Part shown: positions 25,203-34,356 of the stretch, piece after piece
Numbering within the stretch: position 1 is the stretch's first letter
Layout of the letters: the number at the start of each line of letters is the position of its first letter
Source of the DNA: Hahella sp.
Lineage (GTDB): Bacteria > Pseudomonadota > Gammaproteobacteria > Pseudomonadales > Oleiphilaceae
Reading direction: 5' to 3'
Assembly (NCBI GenBank): GCA_028280065.1
Contig: JANQMN010000010.1
Location: 1-53,588 of the forward strand
DNA: 53,588 nt
The notes under the pieces: generated by a model
Told to the model about the DNA's origin: nothing
The model's input: the letters and a program-made list of their open reading frames with translations, nothing else
Database searches by the model: none
Translations under genes and position numbers: made by a program

Positions 25203-26471
25203 ATGAAGCCTGAAACCATTGCCATTCACGGTGGCTTTGCCGGCGATCCGGCAACGCACGCGGTCGCCGTTCCTGTTTATCAGACCACTTCCTACTACTT
25301 TGACAATACGCAGCACGGCGCGGATCTGTTCGACTTGAAGGTCGAAGGGAACATCTACAGCCGCATCATGAATCCCACCAATGCTGTCCTGGAGCAACGC
25401 CTGACCGAGCTGGAAGGCGGTATCGGAGCGCTGGCCATGGCTTCCGGCATGGCGGCAATCACGGCGACGGTGCAGACTCTGGCCCGAGCCGGCGATAATA
25501 TTCTCAGTGTCAACCAGCTCTACGGGGGAACTTATAACTTGTTTGCCCATACCCTGCCGCAACAGGGTATCGACGTTCGGATGTTCGATTCTGATAAGCC
25601 GGATACAGCCGCTGGGCTGATCGATGACAAGACCAAGATGATCTTCTGCGAGTCCATCGGCAATCCTGCGGGTAATGTCGCGGACTTGGAAAGACTTGCC
25701 GAAATTGCGCATCAAAAGGGTATCCCCTTGGTAGTGGACAACACGGTCGCCACCCCCGTCTTGTGCCGCCCGTTTGACTTTGGCGCTGACATTTCTATCC
25801 ATTCGTTAACCAAGTATATTGGCGGCCACGGAACAACCATCGGCGGTATCATCGTCGACTCTGGAAAATTTGATTGGAAAGACAATCCCCGGTTCCCGCA
25901 ATTTAACGAGCCGGATCCTTCCTATCATGGTGTGGTTTATGCCGATGCCTTAGGTGCGGCAGCTTTTATCGGACGGGCGCGAGTGGTGCCGTTGCGAAAT
26001 ATGGGAGCTGCCCTGGCGCCTTTCAACGCCTTTCTTACTATGCAGGGGCTGGAAACCCTTTCCTTGCGTATGGAACGTCACGTCGACAACGCCATGGCAG
26101 TGTGTGAGTACCTGCAAAAACACGAAAAAGTGGAATGGGTTCGGTATCCGGGCTTAAAAGACAGTCCCTATTATGAGCTGGCGCAGAAGTATACGGGAGG
26201 TAAGCCTTCATCAGTAATGAGTTTCGGGATCAAAGGCGGAGCAGAAGCGGGCGCTCGATTTATCGATGCACTACAGATGATAAAGCGGTTGGTGAATATA
26301 GGGGACGCCAAGACTTTGGCCTGTCACCCGGCGACCACCACCCACCGTCAGCTAAGTGCCGAAGAGCAAGCGACAGCTGGAGTGTCCGCGGACCTGGTCA
26401 GGCTGTCGATCGGAATTGAGCATGTCGACGATATCATTGCGGATATAACACAAGCATTGGCCGGCGCATAA
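25203..26471 (+). CDS. metY: O-acetylhomoserine sulfhydrylase (MetY type PLP enzyme)
   Basis: The 422-residue PLP enzyme belongs to the Cys/Met metabolism family. Its features are the N-terminal AIHGGF and PVYQTTSY, YSRIMNPT with the tyrosine that contacts phosphate, EGGIGALAMASGMAAI, the cofactor Lys in HSLTKYIGGHG at about residue 207, and the C-terminal SLAC-equivalent TLACHPATTTHRQ. The length and PTNAVLEQRL...DLFDLKVEGNIYSR pattern match O-acetylhomoserine sulfhydrylase, which makes homocysteine from O-acetylhomoserine and sulfide, rather than the shorter MetB/MetC. Methionine gamma-lyase is a less likely alternative. It stands alone, with an intrinsic terminator downstream. Confidence 0.9.
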   Translation: MKPETIAIHGGFAGDPATHAVAVPVYQTTSYYFDNTQHGADLFDLKVEGNIYSRIMNPTNAVLEQRLTELEGGIGALAMASGMAAITATVQTLARAGDNILSVNQLYGGTYNLFAHTLPQQGIDVRMFDSDKPDTAAGLIDDKTKMIFCESIGNPAGNVADLERLAEIAHQKGIPLVVDNTVATPVLCRPFDFGADISIHSLTKYIGGHGTTIGGIIVDSGKFDWKDNPRFPQFNEPDPSYHGVVYADALGAAAFIGRARVVPLRNMGAALAPFNAFLTMQGLETLSLRMERHVDNAMAVCEYLQKHEKVEWVRYPGLKDSPYYELAQKYTGGKPSSVMSFGIKGGAEAGARFIDALQMIKRLVNIGDAKTLACHPATTTHRQLSAEEQATAGVSADLVRLSIGIEHVDDIIADITQALAGA

Positions 26472-26782
26472 CTATAATCCTGCAAACCGCAGTTGAACGG
26501 CAATAAGGCCGATAAGTTCTTGGTGATCCAACTGCGGATCTTAAGTTAAAGCATATTATTTCTCCCGCGGCAGAGCGCTAACTCTGCCGCTTTTGGAACA
26601 ACTGCGATCCTAAGGGCTCGATAACCCGGGTTTATTGCTACAGTTTTGATTTCATTTTTATATGCATTATCCGGCGCGGTTCAGTTCCTGCGAAAAGCCT
26701 GATTAAGCTGACCTTAGACAAGATTAAACCAACTCCTTTACTTTAGTCTTGAATTCTAGTTTAAACGGCTAAGGAGTGGTCC
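26472..26782. other. 311-base gap between metY and the chemoreceptor gene
   Basis: There is no gene here. It holds a long-looped inverted repeat (CCGCAGTTG 26487-26495 and CAACTGCGG 26529-26537), a strong intrinsic terminator (26567-26594), and the promoter region and AAGGAG ribosome binding site of the chemoreceptor gene just before 26783. Confidence 0.7.
26567..26594 (+). terminator. Intrinsic terminator downstream of metY
   Basis: A perfect 9-bp GC-rich stem (GCGGCAGAG 26567-26575 with CTCTGCCGC 26582-26590) with a 6-base loop is followed by TTTT. It lies about 95 bases after the metY stop. Confidence 0.8.
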
Positions 26783-28726
26783 ATGCAAGAATCAATAGGC
26801 AGGTTGGTCAATCAAACCCTCAAACTGATCGGAATTAAGAGCCTCGACGGTCAGTTCCTATTTTCCTATATCCTCATCATTATTTTTACCCTCGGAATAT
26901 TGACGGCAATTTTTCTGTCAATGAATTTTCATGTTGATCGCATGTTGCTGTTAGGCGACGCGGAAGCGGAGTTGGAAAGAGCCGTTTCTCACGCTTATCT
27001 ATCCGAGCATGATTCATCAAATCAGACCGAGATGCGGCAACAATTTGATGCCGTCCATCAGCAACTTAGAAAAATTAGATTGGGCGACCGTGAACATATA
27101 GAACCGGCTAAAAATACCGCAATACTGAAAAAACTGGCGGCATTGGAAACTTCCGTAAATGAGATTGAAGTTAAAGCCGGACAGTTTGCGAATAATCCAA
27201 CCGATGCCGGTGCGCATGAGTTGGAGCTTCTGGTGCTTCCCATAGGAGACATGTTTGAAGAGGTTATCCACAACATGCAAATGCTCGATGAAGCGAGCCT
27301 GGGCAGGCTTTTGTGGCTGACCACGATATTGGCAATCGGCAATATCGTTGTGGTATTGGCTGGGAGGTTTTTCGGCATGACGGTGCTTATGCGGCAGATC
27401 GATAACCTGCGTGAGCACCTCGCAATAGTGGCCAAAGGCGATTTTAGCCGGGAGTTGAAAATAGATGACAAGAATAACGAAGTGGGACAAATGTTTGCTG
27501 CCTACAACACCATTCTAAGTCAAACCGGACATATGATTTGGCAGGTCACCAAAATCGCCAATGATGTCAGCCTGGAAAGCGAGCAGGTTGCGTCTACTCT
27601 GGAACAAACTGATCGAGGCGTGCGCAGTCAGAGCGATGAAATCAATCAGGTCGCCACAGCGATGACCGAAATGGCGACTACTGTCGAAGAGGTTGCGCTC
27701 AATACATCCGCCGCGGCGGATGCCGCTACTTCGGCCAAGCAGGCGGCCCTCGCGGGTACGGATGTTATTCAACAGACCGTGAGTCAAATTCGGAACATGA
27801 GCGAACAGGTAAATCATGCCAGTAAGGTCATTGCCGAACTTGAACAGGGAAGCGAAGCCGTCGGTAAGGTTCTTCAAGTGATTTCCAATATTGCCGAACA
27901 GACCAACCTGCTGGCGCTTAATGCGGCGATTGAAGCCGCCAGGGCGGGCGAACAGGGTAGAGGCTTTGCCGTGGTTGCCGACGAGGTACGGAGTTTGGCG
28001 CAAAAAACCCAGGCTTCCACGGAAGAGATTAGCGAGATCATCGGTCGGCTGCAGCCCCAATCGAAGGAGGCAATGCAGGTTATATCCTCAACCGAGCAAG
28101 AAGCCAGCGAGGCAGTGGTGAAAACCGATGAAGCCCTGGCGTCGTTGACCAATATAAATGACAGTATTTCTTCCATTTCCGAAATGGCTACTCAGATAGC
28201 GACCGCGGCAGAGGAACAAAGCCAGGTTGCCCAGGAAATGGATACGAACATCCTAAGAATTTCCGAGATTGCAGGCAAAACTACCACAGCGGCGAAAACC
28301 ACCGTAGAAGCAACTGAGAGGATTAGCGATAAAATTAACGAACTGCACGATGAGGTGAAACGGTTCACGACTACCGATAAGGGCCTAAACCTTATGGATG
28401 CGAAAATGGCCCATTTAGCTTGGCGCAGCCGTTTACGGAAGTTCCTCGACGGCCAGGGCTCGCTGTCGCTGGCGGAGGCCACCGATCACCACAGTTGCGC
28501 CTTTGGCAAATGGTATTATTCGGATGGCCAGAACTGGATGCACATTCCCGCGATGCAAGAAATCGAGCCGCCGCATGCGGAACTGCATAAGCTAATCAAA
28601 AAAATCATTCAGATGAAAAGCGATCGCAAGTTTACGGAAGCTGAAGAAGCCTATGAACAGGTGACCGCTCTTTCCGGAGAAATCGTGAGCAAACTAAACT
28701 CCATTGAAGAAGCGGCAAACGTCTAG
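26783..28726 (+). CDS. Methyl-accepting chemotaxis protein with C-terminal CZB zinc-binding domain
   Basis: The 647-residue inner-membrane receptor has a first membrane segment at about residues 25-47. A periplasmic helical sensor region of about 125 residues follows (47-172), then a second membrane segment at about 175-196 and a HAMP domain (200-252). The cytoplasmic signalling helices carry the conserved hairpin tip [32 protein letters not shown] at about 372-403. After it comes a chemoreceptor zinc-binding domain (about 550-630) with the [11 protein letters not shown] motif. Such domains bind zinc and respond to zinc or to oxidants. There is no C-terminal NWETF-type CheR tether. AAGGAG lies before the ATG. 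No other chemotaxis gene is near. Confidence 0.93.
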   Translation: MQESIGRLVNQTLKLIGIKSLDGQFLFSYILIIIFTLGILTAIFLSMNFHVDRMLLLGDAEAELERAVSHAYLSEHDSSNQTEMRQQFDAVHQQLRKIRLGDREHIEPAKNTAILKKLAALETSVNEIEVKAGQFANNPTDAGAHELELLVLPIGDMFEEVIHNMQMLDEASLGRLLWLTTILAIGNIVVVLAGRFFGMTVLMRQIDNLREHLAIVAKGDFSRELKIDDKNNEVGQMFAAYNTILSQTGHMIWQVTKIANDVSLESEQVASTLEQTDRGVRSQSDEINQVATAMTEMATTVEEVALNTSAAADAATSAKQAALAGTDVIQQTVSQIRNMSEQVNHASKVIAELEQGSEAVGKVLQVISNIAEQTNLLALNAAIEAARAGEQGRGFAVVADEVRSLAQKTQASTEEISEIIGRLQPQSKEAMQVISSTEQEASEAVVKTDEALASLTNINDSISSISEMATQIATAAEEQSQVAQEMDTNILRISEIAGKTTTAAKTTVEATERISDKINELHDEVKRFTTTDKGLNLMDAKMAHLAWRSRLRKFLDGQGSLSLAEATDHHSCAFGKWYYSDGQNWMHIPAMQEIEPPHAELHKLIKKIIQMKSDRKFTEAEEAYEQVTALSGEIVSKLNSIEEAANV

Positions 28727-28748
28727 AGCTTTTCCAATCTTACAACTT

Positions 28749-28766
28749 ACGGGGTGCGAACCCCGT
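28749..28766. terminator. Hairpin between convergent mcp and pepD genes
   Basis: A 6-bp GC-rich stem (ACGGGG 28749-28754 with CCCCGT 28761-28766) with loop TGCGAA lies in the 53-base convergent gap. The T tract is poor (TACTGCTTT), so termination efficiency is uncertain. Confidence 0.5.
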
Positions 28767-28779
28767 TACTGCTTTAAGG

Positions 28780-30258
28780 CTAGGTAGTTGTTGCGGCAAG
28801 ATGGCTGAGGCTGGCCAGCAGGAAGTTCCAAAACGTTAGCACGCTGGGGATATTGACTGCTTCATCCGGTGAATGTGCGCCACGGATGGTCGGTCCGAAG
28901 GAAATCATATCCCAATCAGGGTAGCGGGAACCCAATATCCCGCATTCGAGGCCAGCGTGAATAACATGAATCTTGGCTTCTTTACCGGTAGTTTTCTTGT
29001 GCAATTGGCTGAGTTCTGCCAGCAGTTTCGAGTTTTTGTCCGGTTTCCAGCCCGGATACCAGCCCGCCGTGGACACTCTTGCTTCCGCCAGCTCGAAGCA
29101 GGCTTTTACCGTGTCGGCGGCATCCTGTTGCCGGGTGTCAATCAGGCTTCGGGTAAGACACTGCACTTCGATCACACCCTGGGCAACGCGCACCGAGGCA
29201 AGATTGTTCGAAGTTTCGGTAACACCCTGAAACTCCGGATTCATTCGAAATACTCCGCTCGGACAGACCTGTAGGGCAAGACTGACCTGTCGCCAAAGTT
29301 GCGCGGGAATCAGTGGCTCAGGCGTGGCTTCCTCCACGCTAATCGACAAATTGGGTTCGATCGGGGATAGTTCATGTTGAAAAGTGGTTTGCGCTTCCGC
29401 GATCAGCTGTTGAAAATGTTCGTGATGGCCAGGCTGCAAACCGATCACGGCAACCGCCTCGCGGGGGATGGCGTTGCGCATTGTCCCGCCGTCGAGGCAG
29501 GCTACCCTGCAATCCGAATACTTTTCGAAAATCATCCTCACTAATCGGTTAATGAGTTTGACTGCATTGCCATAACCCTTATGGATGTCGATGCCTGAAT
29601 GGCCACCGCGAAGACCCTTTACCATGATCCGGTGGAACTGCATCCCGGTGTCGGGTGGCTCCGCCAAGTATTCCCAATCCGCCGTCACATCTATGCCACC
29701 GGCGCAACCGATATAAAGCTCACCTTCCTCTTCGGTATCCAAGTTGAGAAGAAGGCTGCCGGAAATGGCCGATTGATCGATTCCCTTGGCACCGCTCATC
29801 CCGCATTCTTCATTGACGGTAAGGACTGCTTCCAATGGGCCGTGGCGAACGCCATCGTTGCACAGCACCGCGAGGATGGCCGCCACGCCGATTCCGTTAT
29901 CCGCACCCAGCGTCGTCCCTTTGGCAGTAACCCAATCACCGTCGATATAGGCGTCAATAGGGTCAGTTAGAAAATCGTGGCCGGTCCCGGCATTTTGTTG
30001 GGTGACCATATCCAGATGACTCTGCAGAATTACCCCCCGAGCGCTTGCACAACCCGGACTTGCCGCCTTGCGAAGAATGAGATTCCCGGCTTGATCTTCG
30101 GACACTTCTATGGGGCGTTCCGTTGCATTGTTAAAGCCCAGGATTTCGTCCCGAATCCGTTGTTTGAGTAGCTGTTCATACTGAGACGGGCGCGGCGTGT
30201 CGCACAACAGCTGGAAAAACTGCCACAAAGCGTTAGGTTGCAGGTGGGAAAGTGGCAT
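28780..30258 (-). CDS. pepD: Aminoacyl-histidine dipeptidase (PepD)
   Basis: The 492-residue M20-family di-zinc peptidase contains LQSHLDMV with the first metal-binding His and the adjacent Asp, GTTLGADNGIGVAAI with the bridging Asp, TVNEECGMSG with the catalytic Glu pair, and NLDTEEEGELYIGCAG. The late H-x-G-L-E-C-G-I motif (HAGLECGIL) is characteristic of PepD. It hydrolyses Xaa-His dipeptides such as carnosine in the cytoplasm. It lies 137 bases downstream of a LysR gene on the same strand. Confidence 0.93.
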   Translation of the reverse strand: MPLSHLQPNALWQFFQLLCDTPRPSQYEQLLKQRIRDEILGFNNATERPIEVSEDQAGNLILRKAASPGCASARGVILQSHLDMVTQQNAGTGHDFLTDPIDAYIDGDWVTAKGTTLGADNGIGVAAILAVLCNDGVRHGPLEAVLTVNEECGMSGAKGIDQSAISGSLLLNLDTEEEGELYIGCAGGIDVTADWEYLAEPPDTGMQFHRIMVKGLRGGHSGIDIHKGYGNAVKLINRLVRMIFEKYSDCRVACLDGGTMRNAIPREAVAVIGLQPGHHEHFQQLIAEAQTTFQHELSPIEPNLSISVEEATPEPLIPAQLWRQVSLALQVCPSGVFRMNPEFQGVTETSNNLASVRVAQGVIEVQCLTRSLIDTRQQDAADTVKACFELAEARVSTAGWYPGWKPDKNSKLLAELSQLHKKTTGKEAKIHVIHAGLECGILGSRYPDWDMISFGPTIRGAHSPDEAVNIPSVLTFWNFLLASLSHLAATTT

Positions 30259-30395
30259 GGTGTCGGCAGTGCTCTGAATAGAAGGGTAAGGTTAAAAGCT
30301 AGCGAAGTTTTCTTTACAAATCTAGCGTAAAGACGATTATTTTCTCCATGGCAGGCCAAGTCTGTTGGCAGGTTTTCCGGGGAATCCGGCTGTTT

Positions 30396-31277
30396 TTAGG
30401 CAGCGCCTGCCATGGCCGTGATCTGACCACCGAGAAACTGCGCTGCAGGACCTTGACGATCGAAATCGCTATATGCCAGGTAGAGCGGAGTGAGTCGTTT
30501 TCCTTCTTCACGCAGAGGAAGTATTTTCAGCTTTTCCTCTACTATTAGCGTATCCACCCAGGTCGTGGGAAGCCAGGCGATACCCAGACCCCGGCAAACC
30601 ATATCGACGGAAGTGCTCATATGGGAAACAGTCCAGCGCTGATCGGACCCCAGCCAACCAGCATCGCGCCGGTCTGATCCCGAATCGCGCATAACGATCT
30701 GCCTATGTTCCGCAAGATCCTCCCGGGTGATCTTGCGGCCCAGTTGATGCAGCGGATGCTCCGGGTGGGCAACGGGAACAAACTCCACTGTCATTAACCA
30801 GGTGCCGATAAAACCCTGAGGCATCGTCGGCGAAACCACAAGATCGCAGATTCCCTGCCGCAACAACTCTTCCGCGCCGGATAGTACGGTTTCAATGACT
30901 TCGACACGAGTATTCGGGTACTGGTCGGAAAACTTCCGGAGGGCGCAATACATGGACTCGGGGGGGAAAATAACGTCAACCGCCAAGCGGATTTGTGCCT
31001 CCACGCCTTGCGCTAAACCCGCCGCAACCTCTTCGACTTGTAAAGCCAACTTCAGAAGATTGTCTGATCGCCTCAGCAACAGTTTGCCGGCTTCGGTAAG
31101 TTCCGCTTTTCGGCCCTTTACTTCCAAAATTTCTACGCCGAGCAACTCTTCCAGCTTGTGTACAGCATGATGGATGGTGGATTGGCTCTTATGCACGGCC
31201 TCCGCAGCCTGGGCAAATCCGCCATGGTTAACGACAGCATGCAGCATTCGCCATTGTTCAAGAGTGGTTTTCAGCAT
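30396..31277 (-). CDS. LysR family transcriptional regulator
   Basis: The 293-residue regulator has an N-terminal winged helix-turn-helix (FAQAAEAVHKSQSTIHHAVHKLEELLG, residues 16-42) and an effector-binding domain from about residue 92. It reads away from efpL and towards pepD. Its target is not obvious: nothing is divergently adjacent apart from efpL, which lies across a 275-base gap. It is a typical full-length member of the family. Confidence 0.92.
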   Translation of the reverse strand: MLKTTLEQWRMLHAVVNHGGFAQAAEAVHKSQSTIHHAVHKLEELLGVEILEVKGRKAELTEAGKLLLRRSDNLLKLALQVEEVAAGLAQGVEAQIRLAVDVIFPPESMYCALRKFSDQYPNTRVEVIETVLSGAEELLRQGICDLVVSPTMPQGFIGTWLMTVEFVPVAHPEHPLHQLGRKITREDLAEHRQIVMRDSGSDRRDAGWLGSDQRWTVSHMSTSVDMVCRGLGIAWLPTTWVDTLIVEEKLKILPLREEGKRLTPLYLAYSDFDRQGPAAQFLGGQITAMAGAA

Positions 31278-31552
31278 TTTTCGAAATACTTGAATGAATC
31301 ATCCGGCTTTGATGGTTTAAATTCGAAATAATAGAGGTGAATATGCCTTTCGGCAACCGCAAGGCAGGAAAAATGTAATAATTTGTTCAGTTTTGTGGCG
31401 CACCTGTGCCAGAGCCGGATCCAGCGTCTGGCTGAGTTGCCGGTCTCGACGGTGCGGTTTATCGAACAAAAACCGCCAATGGCGGCTGACGAAGGAAAAA
31501 ATTGTGCTTACAATTTCCGGCGTTACGTTAACAGGAGCAGGAGAATCTGAAA

Positions 31553-32122
31553 ATGCCGAAAGCCAGTGATCTAAAACGCGGCGATGTGATTGAGATTCAG
31601 GGCAATTGGTTGCTAACCAAGGAGATCGAAGTGCACAGCCCCAGTGCTAGAGGCGCTGCGACGCTCTACAAGGTGCGCTTTAGCAATGTGAAGACGGGAC
31701 TTAAGCAGGAAGAATCCTTCAAGGGAGATGACATGCTCAGCGCCGTTCAGTTGGAACGCCGGCAGGTTTCATTATCCTATATAGACGCTGATGACTATGT
31801 ATTCATGGATGATGAAGACTTTTCACAGCACATACTCAAGCAAGCCGAACTGGAAGATCAGTTGCCGTTTCTCACCGACGATATTCAGGGGCTGCAAATA
31901 CTGATGGTGGAAGGGCAGGTGGTCGCCCTCGAGTTACCGCAAACTGTTGAAATGGTCATCACCGAGACCAGCCCAGCCATGAAAGCGGCTTCCGCCAGTG
32001 CCAGAACCAAGCCTGCGACATTCGGTACCGGACTTACCATTCAGGTGCCCGAGTATGTGGAAGAAGGTTCCCGGGTACGTATCCATACAGGTGAAAGACG
32101 TTTTATGGGGCGCGCGGACTAA
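31553..32122 (+). CDS. yeiP: Elongation factor P-like protein EfpL (YeiP)
   Basis: The 189-residue protein has the three-domain EF-P architecture: an N-terminal KOW-like domain with the tip loop [11 protein letters not shown], a central OB domain, and a C-terminal OB domain ending in [25 protein letters not shown]. In EF-P the loop carries a modified Lys or Arg; here the loop has an unmodified-type Arg, as in the EfpL/YeiP subgroup. The protein should bind ribosomes stalled at proline-rich motifs and promote peptide bond formation. A GGAG-containing ribosome binding site precedes the ATG. True EF-P is expected elsewhere in the genome. Confidence 0.93.
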   Translation: MPKASDLKRGDVIEIQGNWLLTKEIEVHSPSARGAATLYKVRFSNVKTGLKQEESFKGDDMLSAVQLERRQVSLSYIDADDYVFMDDEDFSQHILKQAELEDQLPFLTDDIQGLQILMVEGQVVALELPQTVEMVITETSPAMKAASASARTKPATFGTGLTIQVPEYVEEGSRVRIHTGERRFMGRAD

Positions 32123-32209
32123 ATTTAATACCCCATCGGCGCAGCCAAATCAGAAGCGGGCTAGCGCGGCTGCCATATCGGTCTACACTCATTAGGTAAT
32201 CTCTCTAGT

Positions 32210-32231
32210 GGCCTTGCCCGGTGGCAGGGCC
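32210..32231. other. 9-bp GC-rich hairpin between efpL and kinase-like gene
   Basis: GGCCTTGCC (32210-32218) pairs with GGCAGGGCC (32223-32231), with one wobble and a CGGT loop. No T tract follows. It lies 45 bases before the ATG at 32277 and could be in that gene's leader or be a weak 3' end of the efpL transcript. Confidence 0.45.
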
Positions 32232-32276
32232 TGAAGGTCAAACGACAAAGGCCAGCAGTAACCGCTAATAAGTCTG

Positions 32277-33794
32277 ATGACGAAGCCAACAGCTAGTTCC
32301 CAAAGCAAAGTTCCCACCGAGACTAGAATTTCTCTACGTAACTGGTTGATGCTGTTTACGACATTGATCATGGTGTTGACCTTTGGCGTGGGGGCGACTA
32401 TTTCGATTTGGTTTGAATCGGAGCGGCAAATTGTCATGCAGCGGTCGACTGCGCATATCATGCTGGATGCGCATGAAGCATACTTGAGCGACGGTTTGTG
32501 GCACAGTAATCTGGAGCTGATCACCGCATCAGCCAAGAAAATCATGTCGCTACCAGCGATAGATTCCTTGACTATTTTGAATTCCGTCGGTGAGGTTGTT
32601 CTTAAGCTCGGGCAGGAGCAGCCCGAAATTCGGTATTCGAAAATCACCCACAGCCTGGTATTGGAAGTGGCCGGCGAACCGACGATTGTCGGCAACTTGT
32701 CGATTTCGTTAAATGAAGAAATCCTTAACCAGGTTTTTTACGAACGCGCTAAGGATCTTGTCTATTTGTTTATCGCCAGCCTACTGATTGCCCTTGTTGC
32801 AATTTCTGTGGCTATACGTAGCCTGACTTATCCACTTGAAGACATTACATTGGCACTGAACAATTTGACGCTGGATTCCGGACCCAAGGAGCTGCCCCAT
32901 CAAAACCGGCATGACGAGGTAGGGAGCCTGGCCCGATCGATTCAGGTGTTTTCCGATCGCTCGAAAGAGTTGTATTTGCTGCAGGATATGCTGACTTCCA
33001 ATGCGGTAAAACGCACTCGCGAAGTCAAGGATGCGCACCAGAATATCCGGGTATTGACGGAAACCAACACTAAGTTCATTACCCTGATGACCCAGCAGAT
33101 TAGATCGCCGCTTACCGCGATAAGAGGCGCTGTGGCCTTGTGCCGCAACGGCATGGCGGGAGAGCAGCAGAAAAGCGCATTGGATTTATTGGAGTTGGCC
33201 GAAAAAAACAGCCTTAAGCTCGAAAGGCTTTTAAACGAGTTTGCTGAAGTGGTGGCGCTGGACGATGGCAATCTGGCGCTCCAGCTTGAGCAGGTGGACC
33301 TCACCGATATCATTATTCCCGTGATTCTGACCTGGAGACCGGTTGCGGAAAGAAAGAATCAGACTCTTCGATTCGATAATGTGCAGATGTTGCCGAATGT
33401 CCAGTGTGACCCGGATCGATTGAAACAGGTGTTGGAAATTTGTGTTGAAAATGCCATTCAACACAGTCCTAAACGTATCTCTATCGACATTACCGTGGAA
33501 AAAAACACCAAGCATCTCGTTATCGCGATCTCTGACACCGGCCCCGGCATTCCCAGGAAACTGCGCCCCATTTTATTTGACAACGTTAATCCGGAGAAAA
33601 CCAAGCTGTGTGAGAACTTTGGCAAGGGGGTCGGTTTAGGGCTGGCCAGCGGTTTAATGGAACTGATGGGGGGTGATTTATTCTTCGAAACTTTCGCGGA
33701 AGAGGACCAACTGGACGATAAAAACTTCTTACCCACAGGCACGACTTTTTACGTACAGGTCCCTCTCGCTCCGGACGCGATTTCGGCGGCCTAG
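32277..33794 (+). CDS. Sensor histidine kinase homologue with Gln in place of the phospho-acceptor His
   Basis: The 505-residue inner-membrane protein has a first membrane segment at about 22-45. A periplasmic domain of about 110 residues follows, then a second membrane segment at about 160-180, HAMP (about 180-233), a coiled linker and a HisKA-like region. The H-box reads LMTQQIRSPLTAI where S-H-E-L-R-T-P-L is expected, so the acceptor His is Gln273. The HATPase domain is complete: ENAIQHSP (N-box), SDTGPGIP (G1) and GKGVGLGLASGLMELMGG (G2). No response regulator is adjacent. It may act as a phosphatase, an ATP-binding sensor, or a partner that phosphorylates another kinase. The ribosome binding site is weak. 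Confidence 0.85.
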   Translation: MTKPTASSQSKVPTETRISLRNWLMLFTTLIMVLTFGVGATISIWFESERQIVMQRSTAHIMLDAHEAYLSDGLWHSNLELITASAKKIMSLPAIDSLTILNSVGEVVLKLGQEQPEIRYSKITHSLVLEVAGEPTIVGNLSISLNEEILNQVFYERAKDLVYLFIASLLIALVAISVAIRSLTYPLEDITLALNNLTLDSGPKELPHQNRHDEVGSLARSIQVFSDRSKELYLLQDMLTSNAVKRTREVKDAHQNIRVLTETNTKFITLMTQQIRSPLTAIRGAVALCRNGMAGEQQKSALDLLELAEKNSLKLERLLNEFAEVVALDDGNLALQLEQVDLTDIIIPVILTWRPVAERKNQTLRFDNVQMLPNVQCDPDRLKQVLEICVENAIQHSPKRISIDITVEKNTKHLVIAISDTGPGIPRKLRPILFDNVNPEKTKLCENFGKGVGLGLASGLMELMGGDLFFETFAEEDQLDDKNFLPTGTTFYVQVPLAPDAISAA

Positions 33795-34099
33795 TGCTTT
33801 AATTCGCGGGTAAAGTATCGCGAACCATCGAACCGGTTGAAGTAGTTGCCTAACAAGGGATGATCCACCTGCCGTGAATCCAAGGAGCTACGGAGATTGC
33901 GCTCTGCCACATAGGTAACGTAGTCTGTTTCATCCACTAACACGTGATACCAGGGCTTGTCTTTTGGCGGTCTGGTTTTCGCGACGCTTTGATACCAAGC
34001 TTCGGTATTGTTAAACACCGGATCAACGTCAACAATAACTCCCCGATAGCCAAACAGGGTATGTTCCACCAGTTGCCCGACATCGTATTTTGGCTTCAC
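33791..34099 (-). CDS. hspQ: Heat shock protein HspQ (YccV, hemimethylated-DNA-binding family)
   Basis: The start is GTG 34099 with a strong GGGAGGTGAT ribosome binding site. The 102-residue protein matches HspQ along its whole length: KYDVGQLVEHTLFGYRGVI, the PWYHVLVD core and YVAERNL, ending HPLLGNYF. HspQ is a small cytoplasmic protein that in enterobacteria modulates Lon specificity and the stability of DnaA. The 3' ends of this gene and the kinase homologue overlap by four bases. Confidence 0.93.
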   Translation of the reverse strand: MKPKYDVGQLVEHTLFGYRGVIVDVDPVFNNTEAWYQSVAKTRPPKDKPWYHVLVDETDYVTYVAERNLRSSLDSRQVDHPLLGNYFNRFDGSRYFTRELKH

Positions 34100-34137
34100 C
34101 TGTAATCACCTCCCAGGTTGTGTACAGCCAAAACGGT

Positions 34138-34160
34138 TATATTGTGCTCAATGCAATATA
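34138..34160. promoter_or_regulatory. AT-rich inverted repeat upstream of hspQ
   Basis: TATATTG (34138-34144) and CAATATA (34154-34160) form a 7-bp dyad with a 9-base spacer, about 40-60 bases upstream of the hspQ start. It could be an operator or overlap the hspQ promoter; no regulator can be assigned. Confidence 0.3.
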
Positions 34161-34356
34161 GTATAGCGTTTTCTGGAAAATGTGCCCGAGCGGCCGCCAT
34201 GGCTGTGGCGGGGGCGGTTTTGTTCGGATGTTTCGCAGTAACCCAGGACAGCCGGCGGGTCTGTTGTCTCGGTATAGGCTATGCTTAGTCTCTGAACAGA
34301 GGCAGCAACTAAATGTCAACAAAGCCCAGGTTTAAGGTAGGTAGAGAATCGGGATT

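Noticed and set aside
25188-25802. 204-codon frame antisense to metY
   Set aside because: The plus-strand PLP enzyme is complete and unmistakable.
26487-26537. CCGCAGTTG/CAACTGCGG inverted repeat as metY riboswitch or terminator
   Set aside because: It is downstream of metY, has a 33-base loop and no T tract; the hairpin at 26567 is the better terminator.
27515-28060. 181-codon frame antisense to the chemoreceptor
   Set aside because: Covered by the highly conserved signalling domain on the other strand.
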